Below, piece by piece: positions 49,294-59,937 of a stretch of DNA of 64,000 bases. Numbering within the stretch: position 1 is the stretch's first letter; each line of letters begins with the position of its first letter. A program made the position numbers and the translations under genes. This DNA comes from Thermoplasmatota archaeon (GTDB lineage Archaea > Thermoplasmatota > Thermoplasmata > UBA10834), in the NCBI GenBank assembly GCA_018818785.1, contig JAHIRF010000005.1, positions 62,001-126,000 of the forward strand. The letters run 5' to 3'. The notes beneath the pieces are model-generated. The model was not told the origin of the DNA, did no database searches, and saw nothing but the letters and a program-made list of their open reading frames with translations.

Positions 49294-50427
49294 TCAGCCC
49301 TTCTTATCCTTGAGGAAGAGGAGGTAGCGTGCCTCCTCTGTCGTGAAGACCGTGTTCTTCTTAAGCCCTTCATAATCGCCATCCGCGAGCATCCTCAGGA
49401 TCATGGGTTGACCTCGGCTCATCATGAATATCCTTCTGAACGCGTCCTTCTCTATCTTCTCGTTACCCAGGAGTCTCATGGCGCTCTTCTCATCGAGCCC
49501 TTTGATTCTGAGCACCCTGACGGTCTCGTCATCGACATGCTTCTTGTGGTAGAACCAGTTATATGCTGGCGTCTCCTCCCTCGCGGTCACTATGATCTTC
49601 GTCCTTCCGTCGGATTCGATCATGGTCGTGAGGAACTCGACGACCTCTTCGGTTACTGTGAAGAAATCATCGAAAATTATGACGCTCTCCTCCAGATCAA
49701 GGGCCCGCTCATTCTCCGCGGATTGTCCTGTCACCTTCTCGGCGAATCGACGCAGCTTAACAAGGATCTCTTCGAGGGAGGTCTGCGAGTCCAGAGGGAC
49801 CCATAGCGCATTGGTCTCGTCATGGGTCTGTATCAACCTTCTTGCGATGGTGGATGTGCCGGAGCCGCGATTGCCCAAGATGACCATTGCACGCGAATCA
49901 GACCTGAGGAAGTCTTCCCCACTCCTAAGCTCATCATCTCTTCCATAGAACTCTACAGGCTCTGGGGAATCGTCCATCATCCTGATGGGCTCAGTCTGCT
50001 TCTTCCCTATGTCGACGACCCCATCTTTTATGCGTGATACAATGGCAAGAGCCTTCTTCTTGCCCACCAGCTCCTCGATCTGAGCGCCTGTCATGGATTC
50101 CGCACTCTCTCCGCGCTGGACTTTGAGATGGGAATTCGAGATATCTCTCCAAAGCTCCGAGGCGGTCTTGACACCTTCTGCGGTGACCGCATAGACACTC
50201 ATCCTTCTCTCATGACCCGTGACTCGGGCCCTCGACTCATCGACAAAACCCTGCTTCATTAGCCCCTTGACCGCTCTCGGGGCATGGGTTCGTGATATGC
50301 CGATGGCCGCTGCTATCCCTGCCTGTGTACACTCCGACGGGAATTCCGTAGGTGGTACGTCGGTAGCGAACCTGAGCAGGTGTAGAAGCACCCTATCATT
50401 GACGCTGAGCTGGCCAGCTTCAGACAT
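49294..50427 (-). CDS. Winged-helix regulator with STAND-like ATPase domain; Walker A lysine absent (GNRGSGTST)
   Basis: N-terminal wHTH (ECTQAGIAAAIGISRTHAPRAVKGLMKQGFVDE), EFYGRDDEL, LGNRGSGTSTIARRL, SVIIFDDFF; start MSEAGQ. Confidence 0.8.
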   Translation of the reverse strand: MSEAGQLSVNDRVLLHLLRFATDVPPTEFPSECTQAGIAAAIGISRTHAPRAVKGLMKQGFVDESRARVTGHERRMSVYAVTAEGVKTASELWRDISNSHLKVQRGESAESMTGAQIEELVGKKKALAIVSRIKDGVVDIGKKQTEPIRMMDDSPEPVEFYGRDDELRSGEDFLRSDSRAMVILGNRGSGTSTIARRLIQTHDETNALWVPLDSQTSLEEILVKLRRFAEKVTGQSAENERALDLEESVIIFDDFFTVTEEVVEFLTTMIESDGRTKIIVTAREETPAYNWFYHKKHVDDETVRVLRIKGLDEKSAMRLLGNEKIEKDAFRRIFMMSRGQPMILRMLADGDYEGLKKNTVFTTEEARYLLFLKDKKG

Positions 50428-50532
50428 CAACCCGCGAAATACCCTTGAGCTTATATAACCGTGCGGTCGCGATCGGTACCTGACACATGGTGGCCGACCT
50501 CTCGTAAGGTAGTTGGTAATGACCGCAACACG

Positions 50533-50540
50533 TTTATATA
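50533..50540 (+). promoter_or_regulatory. TATA box-like TTTATATA for the giant surface-protein gene
   Basis: cgTTTATATAcgc about 62 nt before proposed start 50602. Confidence 0.5.
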
Positions 50541-50601
50541 CGCACTTATACGTTTGAAACCTAAGCTGGCAGGGCACTCCATCTCCCCGGAGGATGCATC
50601 G

Positions 50602-53600
50602 ATGAGTCTGAAACTATTCAAGAGAAAAGCATGGTCTGATGATAGCGCTGTTTCCGAAATTATCGGCAATATACTCATACTAATGATAACTGTGATGCTG
50701 TTCAGCGGGATCATGGTATTCGTCAATCAGATGCCCGTCCCTGAATTGGCCACGAAGACCGATTTCGTCGGCAGCGTTTCGTTCGATGCTTCGGGTACGG
50801 AGGCGACCCTGACCATCACTCACTCCGGAGGTGCAGTACTTCCTGCCAATTACACGACCGTTTTCATCCTCATCGACGACGTGAGCTACACATACAAACT
50901 CTCTGAGGATGCAGAATTCACCCATGATTATTGGGCCACTGGTCTTGATTGGACCAAGACCTTCAATAGCACTTCATATTCAAGCGTAATAACCGTTACA
51001 GTCATCGACGATGTCAAGCACTCTGCCGTCTGGGTCAGCCAGCTCAGTGGCGGAATGGGTGGCGGACCACCTACCATCCTCCAGAGATATGTCGATTCCA
51101 ATGTGAACACCCCGACTGCGGATTACATCAAAGCCGGAGATGATTTCTCACTGTTCGTCAAGGTCATCGATCTTGATGGCGATCTGGACACTACCACGAG
51201 TGGTGTCTGGGTCGATTCGAGAAGTATAGGTGGCGTCGAAAATGATACGTACGAGGTGGCAAGCGGAGGATGGTTCCGCTGGGATTACACGGATGTGACC
51301 GATGATGTGGTCAGTGTCGATGGAAAGGTTCTCATCATCCATGCTAAGGACACCGCAGGTCACGAATCCATATCCAATTTCAAGATATCTGTAATCGTGC
51401 TTCCTGTTGAACCCGGTGATGTGACCCTTATCGAAACTCCAACCGACGAAGGGGGCTTGCCGTCATATCTGACCTTCTCATCACCCATACTCGGCTCAGG
51501 CTACGGCGTCTATGGCGAGAACTTGACGAACAACACGCCTACGGAGAGGGCTGATGTGAACGATGCGAGGACAACCTTCGACAAGGATGAGAGAGTGTTC
51601 GTCCGGGTCGCGAGCACCCAGATGACCAACATCATGGGCCGGAACGATTTGACCCTTAAGGACACAAGGACGGGCCTCACTTACATCCCGACCTTCTTCA
51701 ACCAGAGCGCTGTCAATGTCGATAACCCGTTCTATGTCTATGGATCGGCCGGATCAGCCCAGATATATCAAGCCAAGTTCAACACGTCCGGTCTGCCACC
51801 GAGTGCATACAGTATGAACATTTACCTGAGAAGTGCAGGTACTGACGAGGTCGTGTTCCAGACGGATATTACGCTCATAATCCAGCAGGAAGGCTCACCT
51901 ATCACCTTCATCCCGCAAATCTATCTGTTCTCGGATGCAACGATGACCATTCCTTTCGGGACAAAGACGACTCCATACGATGTCAACGGTGGGACGCATA
52001 CCATTTACGCAAGCATGAATGTGCAGGATGCCCAGAGCACCCCGCCATACCCTGTTGTCGGTGAGATACGGATCGAGGATTTGACCGGTGGGGCGGAGAT
52101 ATACGGAACCCCACCTGCTGGTGCGATGATCAGCAACTTCGTGCAGGATGCGACCAATGCATCACACCAGAGATACAGTTTCACGATAGATCTGAGAATC
52201 AACAATGCAGACCAATGGCTCTCTGGCAGCAACACTTATACCCTACGCATATCCAGTTTCAGTGACAATAATGAGGGGATATACAGCCTCGCGAAGCAGG
52301 TCTATATAAAGGCCAGCGTCAGCAAGATGGACTTCTTCACTGCGACGAACGGCATCTATTCGACCAGAGGTGGCAGTACCAACTTCGTGAACCCTGAATA
52401 CATCTACTATATCGAGAACAACAACTTCTTCACGACCAGGGTATTGCACGACCAATCCAATTCCCCCAGTGCAGCAGCTATGTACTACATGACCGCGATG
52501 GCCGTTGGCGACCTCGATGGTGACGCCGATGACGACCTCATAGCGGCCCAGTTCAAGCCGTCAGGGTCAGGTTATGTCGCAGAGGGGCATCTGCTATACT
52601 TCGAGAACTCCATGAACTCCTATGGTAATTGGCAAGCTCCATCGTTCATCACCAGAGCAAGTGCGGACGATACGACCGTGAAGATCGAATGGATTGCCGC
52701 AGGAGACACCAATGGCGATGGCGATATCGATATCATGTATGCAACGGAGGCGCACAAGTTGTTCATCTACAACAACACATATGGTGCAGCAGCGGTGCGA
52801 TTCCTCAGTTCCGCATATGGTTCGGGCAACGATGGCATCAGGAAGATCGATCTGAAGGACATGAACGGTGACGATGCTGCCGATCTCATCGTTCTTGCGA
52901 ACGGAATCGTGTACGTCTATGACATCAAGAATTGGAGGACCACCCCGATCGCCACGATCCAGGCGACCAGCGGCACTTCGAATATCGAAGACTTCGATAT
53001 CGCGGACGTCAATGGCGATGGGATGCTTGATGTCCTCACTGCGGATCCGAACAGTGCCTCTGGTAATAGCATCGAAGGCGTGTGGGTCAATTACTACAGA
53101 GAATCCACATCCCCAACGGTGAAGTTGCTGGACCAGACGTTCACTCCCGTTGTGACATATGGGGCTATCTCCCCGAGCACTCTCCCGACTTCGGTGACCT
53201 ATACCCAAGTCAATGACACTCAGGCCACGGCTGTTCAAGAGAGCGCAGTTTCTGGTATTGCATCCGCGACATTCAAGGTCCAAGCTCTCACGGCTGACAA
53301 AGACCAGATATTGCATGTGACCGCTAGAACGGTCGGGAACGACGAATCATTCTATATCTGGTATTCGATCGATTCGACGAACGGCATCGATGGCAAGTTC
53401 ACCCCAGTGATCGTGGTGACAAATGGCACCACTAATTGGAGGGAATACACATTCAGACTACCATCCAATGTCGCAGGTCACACCATGTTCATACGCGTGA
53501 CGGACTCGCTCAACTCATACGGTTCTCTCCAAGATTCCCTCGAACTGAACTATGTCTCAGTCCATTCGAGCGTGTTCGGATCGTATATGACGACCAGGAC

Positions 53601-54036
53601 GAATATCGTGACTGTCACGCCTGTATACGCATGCGTTAGAGCGATGAATATCGATGGCATCGGTTCACTCGAGATAGTTGCAGCGAAGAACGGCAATTGG
53701 TCGACATTCTATGCATCGGGCACAGGGCAATATGTCAGCGGCTGGAGCGTCACGAACTCGTACCTCTATATCTACGGTCCCGGTATGACATTGGTATCGC
53801 CGACATTATTCACCGTCGCTGATGTGAATGGTGACAGCTACTCCGATGTCGTGGCGTCCTTCACTCCGAGCAGTATCGGCAGTGCCTCTCAGATCTCCGT
53901 GATCGGCGTGTACATCAATATCGACAACTACTGGTATGTCCAGATCAAAGACCATTACGCTGGCTACCTCTCAGGAACCGAGACAGGATCGATTCTCTAC
54001 TTGCTGGTATCCGATGTCATGCACGAAAGTTCCTAG
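50602..54036 (+). CDS. Giant surface protein: type IV pilin-like N-terminus, Ig-like regions and FG-GAP/EF-hand-like repeats
   Basis: AVSEIIGNILILMITVMLFSGIMVF; repeats VGDLDGDADDDLIAAQF, AGDTNGDGDIDIMYAT, KDMNGDDAADLIVL, ADVNGDGMLDVLTAD, ADVNGDSYSDVVASF; start MSLKLFKRK. Confidence 0.85.
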   Translation: MSLKLFKRKAWSDDSAVSEIIGNILILMITVMLFSGIMVFVNQMPVPELATKTDFVGSVSFDASGTEATLTITHSGGAVLPANYTTVFILIDDVSYTYKLSEDAEFTHDYWATGLDWTKTFNSTSYSSVITVTVIDDVKHSAVWVSQLSGGMGGGPPTILQRYVDSNVNTPTADYIKAGDDFSLFVKVIDLDGDLDTTTSGVWVDSRSIGGVENDTYEVASGGWFRWDYTDVTDDVVSVDGKVLIIHAKDTAGHESISNFKISVIVLPVEPGDVTLIETPTDEGGLPSYLTFSSPILGSGYGVYGENLTNNTPTERADVNDARTTFDKDERVFVRVASTQMTNIMGRNDLTLKDTRTGLTYIPTFFNQSAVNVDNPFYVYGSAGSAQIYQAKFNTSGLPPSAYSMNIYLRSAGTDEVVFQTDITLIIQQEGSPITFIPQIYLFSDATMTIPFGTKTTPYDVNGGTHTIYASMNVQDAQSTPPYPVVGEIRIEDLTGGAEIYGTPPAGAMISNFVQDATNASHQRYSFTIDLRINNADQWLSGSNTYTLRISSFSDNNEGIYSLAKQVYIKASVSKMDFFTATNGIYSTRGGSTNFVNPEYIYYIENNNFFTTRVLHDQSNSPSAAAMYYMTAMAVGDLDGDADDDLIAAQFKPSGSGYVAEGHLLYFENSMNSYGNWQAPSFITRASADDTTVKIEWIAAGDTNGDGDIDIMYATEAHKLFIYNNTYGAAAVRFLSSAYGSGNDGIRKIDLKDMNGDDAADLIVLANGIVYVYDIKNWRTTPIATIQATSGTSNIEDFDIADVNGDGMLDVLTADPNSASGNSIEGVWVNYYRESTSPTVKLLDQTFTPVVTYGAISPSTLPTSVTYTQVNDTQATAVQESAVSGIASATFKVQALTADKDQILHVTARTVGNDESFYIWYSIDSTNGIDGKFTPVIVVTNGTTNWREYTFRLPSNVAGHTMFIRVTDSLNSYGSLQDSLELNYVSVHSSVFGSYMTTRTNIVTVTPVYACVRAMNIDGIGSLEIVAAKNGNWSTFYASGTGQYVSGWSVTNSYLYIYGPGMTLVSPTLFTVADVNGDSYSDVVASFTPSSIGSASQISVIGVYINIDNYWYVQIKDHYAGYLSGTETGSILYLLVSDVMHESS

Positions 54037-54086
54037 TTGACTGAACGCTCAAAACCATTTCTTACCCTTGTTTTCGCACTGGTCAG

Positions 54087-54713
54087 CTAGAGCGCTTCCT
54101 GTATCAACTCGCTGACTTCTTGCGCCCTCTCAAGCTCCAATACTGCTAGAAGCTCCTTCGAGTTCTTCGAAGCATCCAGTATGCCATTGGCCATGGCTTC
54201 GACCCGCTTGCTCTCTATGAGTCTGAACCCTTGCATGCCGTTTATCACACGGTCCCAGAGCATCACGAACTCCTCAGGTGTTTCCGCATTGAAACTTCTG
54301 TGCCTGAGAGCCCAGGTCCTCGTGGAATGTCTGAAGAGGGCGGAGCCCGTGACGGCCGCACAATAGAGGTCCGTGTAGCTGACCTCATCCAGATCCACCG
54401 GTACGAGGGGTATTCCGAAATGGTCCGATAGCTCCACGGCTGCCACATAACATGGTGGCGGCGCAGCGACCTCTCCATATCTGCCCAATCTGGAAACATA
54501 TATCTCCTCATATCTCGAGAGTTCAGGCTCGTAGTCATCGGGCAGGTTCCTCAAACCTTCTATCTCTTCCTTCGAGAGTGAGATCGCTACCTTGTTCGGC
54601 TGCACCTTCTCGAAAGCATCCTTGACCTTGTCCGTCTCGGATTTCAGACCTTTTATCACAGGGAGGATGTGGATCATGTGGCCATTCGCATTTATGGTGG
54701 TCATCGCTTTCAT
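54087..54713 (-). CDS. Conserved archaeal hypothetical protein (possibly TraB-like)
   Basis: 208 aa; HMIHILPVIKGLKSETDKVKDAFEKVQPNKVAISLSKEEIEGL; overlaps 4 nt with the regulator gene upstream. Confidence 0.6.
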   Translation of the reverse strand: MKAMTTINANGHMIHILPVIKGLKSETDKVKDAFEKVQPNKVAISLSKEEIEGLRNLPDDYEPELSRYEEIYVSRLGRYGEVAAPPPCYVAAVELSDHFGIPLVPVDLDEVSYTDLYCAAVTGSALFRHSTRTWALRHRSFNAETPEEFVMLWDRVINGMQGFRLIESKRVEAMANGILDASKNSKELLAVLELERAQEVSELIQEAL

Positions 54714-55735
54714 TGCATCGGCCTCTTCTCTCTCTTGAGTATGAGTTCCATCAGATCATCGGAATGGTCCACCCTTCTGAGCTCGTCCTTGGTCACGAGC
54801 GGTGTGCCATCGATCTCTTCGATGCTCGTACGTTTGTGTATGATTATGACGCTTTTCCTCTCCGTGACCCTCGAGAGGTTCCCGACGACCTTCGCCTTCT
54901 TCTCGGTCATCCTTGGATCCTCTCCTATGCCTGTGAGCAGAAGCAGCTCCTCTTCGCTCGCGAGAGCGTCGAATGGCGCCTTCCTGGTAGGGATGACGGA
55001 ATAGCCTATCTCCCTCAACATCTCGAATATGTCCTTGTTGTGCCCTTCGAAATCCTCGAGTACTTTTAGGTTCTCGGCGACCTCCGCAATATACGTGAAC
55101 GGATCGAGTGGGACCAGCAATGGCGCGTCAAGGAACTCCTCGATCCTTGATGCTATATCCATCATCGCACCCATTCCTGATTCGTACATCTGGATGGCCT
55201 TTCTAGACACGCCCGCTGCTTCAGCGAGGGTTCCCAATGACATGGCTCTCTCCTGCCTGATCTGCTTGAGCATCTCGCCATCGAGTCGGACATACAGTCC
55301 ACCCGGGGCGGCGTAGACCAGTGGAGGAACGCCTTCGAGCATGAATTCCGCGAAGGTGCCCTCGGACACGATGGGCACTCCGAACCTGGTGTAGAGGATG
55401 CCATCCTCCAGCTCCGCAGAGCTGGAGTGCAACCCTATCACCGCAGGGCTCGCATTGAGCAGTCTGCCAAGAGTCTTGAGTTCCTCGGCGTCCTCTGATG
55501 ATAATGAATCTATGTTGCACAGGGCCTTGACTATCAGCAGTTGTCTGTCTCTGCGCGCGACGAGGTCGAAGCTTATGCTCCTTAGATTGTGCGGGTTCGA
55601 TACGTAGAATCCGCACTTCGCGAGCGTCTCCCTGGTCCGCCTGATCAACTGATCCCTGTCACTGGCGACGGATCTCCCGTGCCTGACAGGTTTGGCTCTT
55701 TGTTCCTGTAAGTCCATCCCAAGCCTCTGTTTCAT
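54710..55735 (-). CDS. XRE-family HTH transcriptional regulator (archaeal COG1395-like)
   Basis: [33 protein letters not shown]-terminal restriction-endonuclease-like [24 protein letters not shown]. Confidence 0.85.
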   Translation of the reverse strand: MKQRLGMDLQEQRAKPVRHGRSVASDRDQLIRRTRETLAKCGFYVSNPHNLRSISFDLVARRDRQLLIVKALCNIDSLSSEDAEELKTLGRLLNASPAVIGLHSSSAELEDGILYTRFGVPIVSEGTFAEFMLEGVPPLVYAAPGGLYVRLDGEMLKQIRQERAMSLGTLAEAAGVSRKAIQMYESGMGAMMDIASRIEEFLDAPLLVPLDPFTYIAEVAENLKVLEDFEGHNKDIFEMLREIGYSVIPTRKAPFDALASEEELLLLTGIGEDPRMTEKKAKVVGNLSRVTERKSVIIIHKRTSIEEIDGTPLVTKDELRRVDHSDDLMELILKREKRPMQ

Positions 55736-57921
55736 CTGTACATCGCATTCGGCGACAGTTTCTCGTATCTCCGGATCTCGTTCTCGGTCATCGGTATGAC
55801 GTTCTCCATGGCCGCTTCGAAGTACTTCATGCCGACCTTGCGCCCCTTCATCTTCTCCTCGTCGAGGCCGCTTCCTTCAAGGACGTAATCCCTTATCGCC
55901 AGCATCACAGCTTCGTTGCACACGGCCGATATCTCAGCACCCGTGTAGTTCTCCATCTTTGAGGCCAGTTTGTCAAGGTCCACATCGTCGTCCAAAGGTT
56001 TACCCTTTGTGTGTATCCTCATTATCTCCTTCCTGGCAGCAAGATCAGGTGGCCCTATGTAGACCATCCTGTCGAACCTGCCCGGTCTCAGGAGCGCTGG
56101 ATCGATTATATCAGGTCGATTCGTCGCCGCGATCACCACCACGTTGTGGAGTGATTCAAGCCCGTCCATCTCCGTCAGCAACTGGCTTATGACCCTCTCG
56201 GTCACGCCGGAGTCGCTCGAAGTGCCTCTCACCGGCGCTATCGCGTCTATCTCATCCAGGAATATCACGCACGGTGCAGCCTGTCTGGCCTTCCTGAAGG
56301 TCTCGCGGACGGCTTTCTCGCTCTCGCCGACCCACTTGGATAGGAATTCCGGCCCCTTCACGCTTATGAAATTCGCCTCGCTCTCGCTCGCGACGGCCTT
56401 TGCAAGAAGCGTTTTGCCAGTGCCAGGTGGGCCGTAGAGCAACAACCCTTTCGGTGGCGTCGCATTCATGTGTCTGTATAAAGCGGAATATTTCATGGGC
56501 CATTCGACGGACTCCATCAATTCCTGCTTCGGTTTCTCGAGACCGCCGATCTCCTCCCATTTGACATTGGGCGATTCGACCAGGACCTCTCTGAGTGTGG
56601 AAGGCTGCATCTCGCGGTAAGCATCCATGAAATCCTCCATTCGGGTGCTCAGACCGTTCAGCACTTCGGTCGGTATAGACTCCGCCTCCAGGTCTATGGT
56701 CGGAAGGACCTTCCTCAGCGATCGCATCGCCGCTTCCCTGGTTAAAGCTGCGAGATCTGCACCGACATAGCCATGGGTCATGGACGCTAGCTTGTCCAGG
56801 TCGACGTCATCATCGAGAGGCATTCCACGGGTGTGTATCTGCAGTATCTGCAGCCTACCTTCCTTGTTCGGTATGCCCATCTCTATCTCGCGATCGAACC
56901 TTCCTGGTCTCCTCAGAGCGGGGTCGAGCGCGTTCGGCCTGTTCGTGGCCCCTATTACCACGACCTTCCCTCTGCCTTCGAGCCCATCCATGAGTGCCAG
57001 GAGTTGTGCGACCACCCTGCGCTCCGTCTCTGCAGTCACCTCGTCCCTCTTGGGCGCGATGCTGTCGATCTCATCTATGAATATGATGCTCGGCGCGTTC
57101 TCCGCTGCCTCTTTGAAGATGTCCCTGAGCCGCTCCTCGCTCTCTCCGTGGAACTTGCTCATTATCTCAGGTCCACCAATGGACGTGAAATTCGCGCTCG
57201 TTTCCGATGCGACTGCCTTCGCGAGCAGTGTCTTCCCCGTCCCTGGCGGACCGTGCAGGAGCACTCCTTTCGGCGCATCGACCCCGAGTTTCTCGAACAG
57301 TTCCGGATGCCTGAGCGGTAGCTCTATCATCTCTCTGACCCTGCTCACTTCGTCCGAGAGACCTCCGATGTCTTCGTAGGCGACCTTGGGTCCTTTCGCG
57401 GCCGCCTCCTTCGCGGGCTTCTCGCTGAGCTTGACCTCGGTGAAATTCTGGATCACGACCGCCTCTCCCGAAGGCTGATAGCTCTGGACCACGAGGTCGA
57501 ACCTCCTTCCCATGACGTTGACTTCCACGAGGTCGCCTTTGACCATCGGCCTGCCCTCGAGAGTCTGGACCAGATATTCTTCTCCTCCCAGGAGCTTGAG
57601 CGGTTGGGTAGGCGCAAAAGTGGCTTTCGTCGCTGGCTTGGGCACGATCTTCCTTATGCCGACCTTCTCGTCCAGACCGGCTCCCGCGTTCTTCCTGGTG
57701 GTCCCATCTATCCTGATGGTGCCTCTGTTCTCATCCTCTGGGTATCCTTGGTACACGGTCACCGCGGTATTCCTGGTCCCTTCTATCATGACCGTGTCTC
57801 CCTGATCGAGTTTTAGAATTCGCATCAGTGCAGGATCCACCCTGGCTATGCCCTTTCCGTCATCGCCCGTCTTGGCCTGCACCACCCTGAGTATCTTTTC
57901 CTTCTTTGTCATTTCAAGCAC
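55732..57921 (-). CDS. cdc48: CDC48/VAT AAA+ ATPase
   Basis: Two AAA modules: [18 protein letters not shown] and [18 protein letters not shown] with [30 protein letters not shown]-terminal double-psi barrel. Confidence 0.97.
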   Translation of the reverse strand: MLEMTKKEKILRVVQAKTGDDGKGIARVDPALMRILKLDQGDTVMIEGTRNTAVTVYQGYPEDENRGTIRIDGTTRKNAGAGLDEKVGIRKIVPKPATKATFAPTQPLKLLGGEEYLVQTLEGRPMVKGDLVEVNVMGRRFDLVVQSYQPSGEAVVIQNFTEVKLSEKPAKEAAAKGPKVAYEDIGGLSDEVSRVREMIELPLRHPELFEKLGVDAPKGVLLHGPPGTGKTLLAKAVASETSANFTSIGGPEIMSKFHGESEERLRDIFKEAAENAPSIIFIDEIDSIAPKRDEVTAETERRVVAQLLALMDGLEGRGKVVVIGATNRPNALDPALRRPGRFDREIEMGIPNKEGRLQILQIHTRGMPLDDDVDLDKLASMTHGYVGADLAALTREAAMRSLRKVLPTIDLEAESIPTEVLNGLSTRMEDFMDAYREMQPSTLREVLVESPNVKWEEIGGLEKPKQELMESVEWPMKYSALYRHMNATPPKGLLLYGPPGTGKTLLAKAVASESEANFISVKGPEFLSKWVGESEKAVRETFRKARQAAPCVIFLDEIDAIAPVRGTSSDSGVTERVISQLLTEMDGLESLHNVVVIAATNRPDIIDPALLRPGRFDRMVYIGPPDLAARKEIMRIHTKGKPLDDDVDLDKLASKMENYTGAEISAVCNEAVMLAIRDYVLEGSGLDEEKMKGRKVGMKYFEAAMENVIPMTENEIRRYEKLSPNAMYR

Positions 57922-57985
57922 CGATCATTTCCTGTTGATGTCATTGAGAAATGTGAGATGAAAGCGATTTCATGTCCCTCTCAAA

Positions 57986-58498
57986 TCACTTTATCGCGAC
58001 TTTCCTGGCCTTCTTCTCTGGAGGGGCGGCCTTCGGTAGTCGCACGAAGAGCACTCCGTCCTTCAGCTCCGCCTCGACCTTGTCCATCCGTACATTCTCT
58101 GGCAGAGGCACGGATCGGTAGAACTTCGAGAACCTGCGCTCCCTTCGGATGTAGCCAGATCCCTTGTCCTCTTTCTTCTCATCGACCTGTGTCTCCCCAG
58201 ATATCTCAAGGCCTCTCTCGGTGACCTCGATCCTGAGGTCGTCTTTCTTGATGCCGGGGATCTCAGCCGTGACCAAGAAGTCCTTGCCGTTGTCCACTAG
58301 ATCGATCAAAGGCTGCCTGATCATATCTGTCGTCATCGTCTGCGGCATGACGAACATCGTCTCCCATTCCGATCTGAAATCATCGAATATGCGGTCCATG
58401 TCGGTAAGCAACGACCACGGACTCACCATGCTGGGACCCCAGTAGTCAGAGGTCACCAGTCCTTCGCGCCTGTCCTTCCTTCTTATCATCTCATCCAC
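57986..58498 (-). CDS. Hsp20/alpha-crystallin small heat shock protein
   Basis: DNGKDFLVTAEIPGIKKDDLRIEVTERGLEISGET; FYRSVPLPENVRMDKVEAELKDGVLFVRLPK. Confidence 0.93.
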   Translation of the reverse strand: MDEMIRRKDRREGLVTSDYWGPSMVSPWSLLTDMDRIFDDFRSEWETMFVMPQTMTTDMIRQPLIDLVDNGKDFLVTAEIPGIKKDDLRIEVTERGLEISGETQVDEKKEDKGSGYIRRERRFSKFYRSVPLPENVRMDKVEAELKDGVLFVRLPKAAPPEKKARKVAIK

Positions 58499-58666
58499 CT
58501 ATGAATTTCGATGAGGTTCTGGACCTCAAGGTAAATTATGTTTGCACTTCTATATGAAACTTATGGCTTGTTTGCGAGGGCCCCGCGCATTGCTCTCCTG
58601 CCGAGCAAGACTCCTCATGCCCTCTTCTGGAACACTAATAATACCTGGTTATGATATCCTCGCTGA

Positions 58667-59722
58667 ATGCCTGGAGTGCTCAAAGGCCGCGAAATCATCG
58701 TGGATGACCAATCCGAATCGAGTCAGGTCTACAACAAGGGGTACTACGGCGTCCCTCAATCTGGCGGAAGCCTCAGGATGGACATCATGGAAGCCACCTA
58801 CCTGGTCGAATGTGGGCGGCTGGAGGTCTTGTCCGATGGAAAGCTATTGAGCGCCGGCGAACTCCTGAGACTCGCCCACAAGACCTCGGAAGGTTTCGAA
58901 GTCAGATATCTCGTCTACAGGGAGCTGAGGCAGAGGGGCTATATCGTGAAGCTCAGCAGCCCCCCACTGGATTTCAGGGTGTTCCCCAGAGGCGGATCGC
59001 CCAACAAGACCCCCAGCAAGTGGTGGGTCGCAGCCATATCCGAACGGTCCACGTTCGACCTGGGCGACCTGTTGACCAATCTGGACCACACATCCGATGT
59101 CAGGAAGAAGCTGCTCCTCGCAGTCGTGGATGAGGAGAGCGATGTGACATATTACGATGTCAGGCGTATCTCACCAAAGGGCCGGTTGGGCGCTGTCGAT
59201 CTCAGTGTCCCATCCGAAGGTTTGCTCATGGCAGACAGGGTCCTCGTGGATGATCCAGACTCTTTGAAGGCTCTGCACGGAGGGCACTACTTCGGCAAGA
59301 TGATAGGTGCCACACTGCAGTTATCACTGATCGAGGCGGTCTTCCTGACGGAGCTTGGCGTCCTGAAGCTCAGGGACGCGAAGACGAACCGCCCGCTCAG
59401 CCTCGCGACTCTCAAGAAACGTGCGCGTGCCGTGCAACCAGATTTCGATTTGCGCCTCAACGCCTTCAAGGACCTGAAAGGAAAGGGGCTGATAGTCAAG
59501 ACCGGGTTCAAGTACGGTTCCCATTTCCGCGCATACGAGGGTGACCCTGACAAACAGCACGCACGGTTCCTTGTACATGCCGTGCCAGAGAATTATACCT
59601 CCATGTGGCCGGAGGTCAGCAGGGCCGTGCGATTAGCTCATGGTGTCAAGAAGGAGATACTCCTGGGACGCGTGAAGAAGGATGCGGTCGAATATGTCTG
59701 CCTGAACAGATTCAGACCGTGA
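58667..59722 (+). CDS. endA: tRNA-splicing endonuclease (fused two-repeat form)
   Basis: Duplicated domain; second half LRLNAFKDLKGKGLIVKTGFKYGSHFRAYEGDPDKQHARFLVHAVPE catalytic Y/H/K region. Confidence 0.92.
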   Translation: MPGVLKGREIIVDDQSESSQVYNKGYYGVPQSGGSLRMDIMEATYLVECGRLEVLSDGKLLSAGELLRLAHKTSEGFEVRYLVYRELRQRGYIVKLSSPPLDFRVFPRGGSPNKTPSKWWVAAISERSTFDLGDLLTNLDHTSDVRKKLLLAVVDEESDVTYYDVRRISPKGRLGAVDLSVPSEGLLMADRVLVDDPDSLKALHGGHYFGKMIGATLQLSLIEAVFLTELGVLKLRDAKTNRPLSLATLKKRARAVQPDFDLRLNAFKDLKGKGLIVKTGFKYGSHFRAYEGDPDKQHARFLVHAVPENYTSMWPEVSRAVRLAHGVKKEILLGRVKKDAVEYVCLNRFRP

Positions 59723-59881
59723 TCATATCCTGGAGCTTCCGCCTGATTTGTAGAGTTCATCTCTCCAGGGTACCTGTCTGTAGCGTTTGCAGTACTCGTC
59801 GATCCTGTTCCTGTGCTCCATCGGCGGCACTATGCCCTTGCACTCGATGCCGAAACGATCGCAGTCGTAGCAGGATACCAT
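59723..59881 (-). CDS. Candidate 52-aa Cys-rich small protein
   Basis: Manual translation MVSCYDCDRFGIECKGIVPPMEHRNRIDEYCKRYRQVPWRDELYKSGGSSRI*; fills the gap exactly to endA; below ORF-track threshold. Confidence 0.6.
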   Translation of the reverse strand: MVSCYDCDRFGIECKGIVPPMEHRNRIDEYCKRYRQVPWRDELYKSGGSSRI

Positions 59882-59937
59882 GGCATTGCTACTAGCCCGT
59901 GCGGACTAATAATCGTTGGCACGGCAATCCTAACGTA

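Noticed and set aside
50461-50601. N-terminal extension of the giant surface protein ORF
   Set aside because: Contains the TATA-like promoter and lies upstream of the SD-preceded ATG at 50602; pilin-like signal fits the later start
52594-53316. 240-aa minus ORF within the giant surface protein
   Set aside because: Antisense shadow of FG-GAP repeat region
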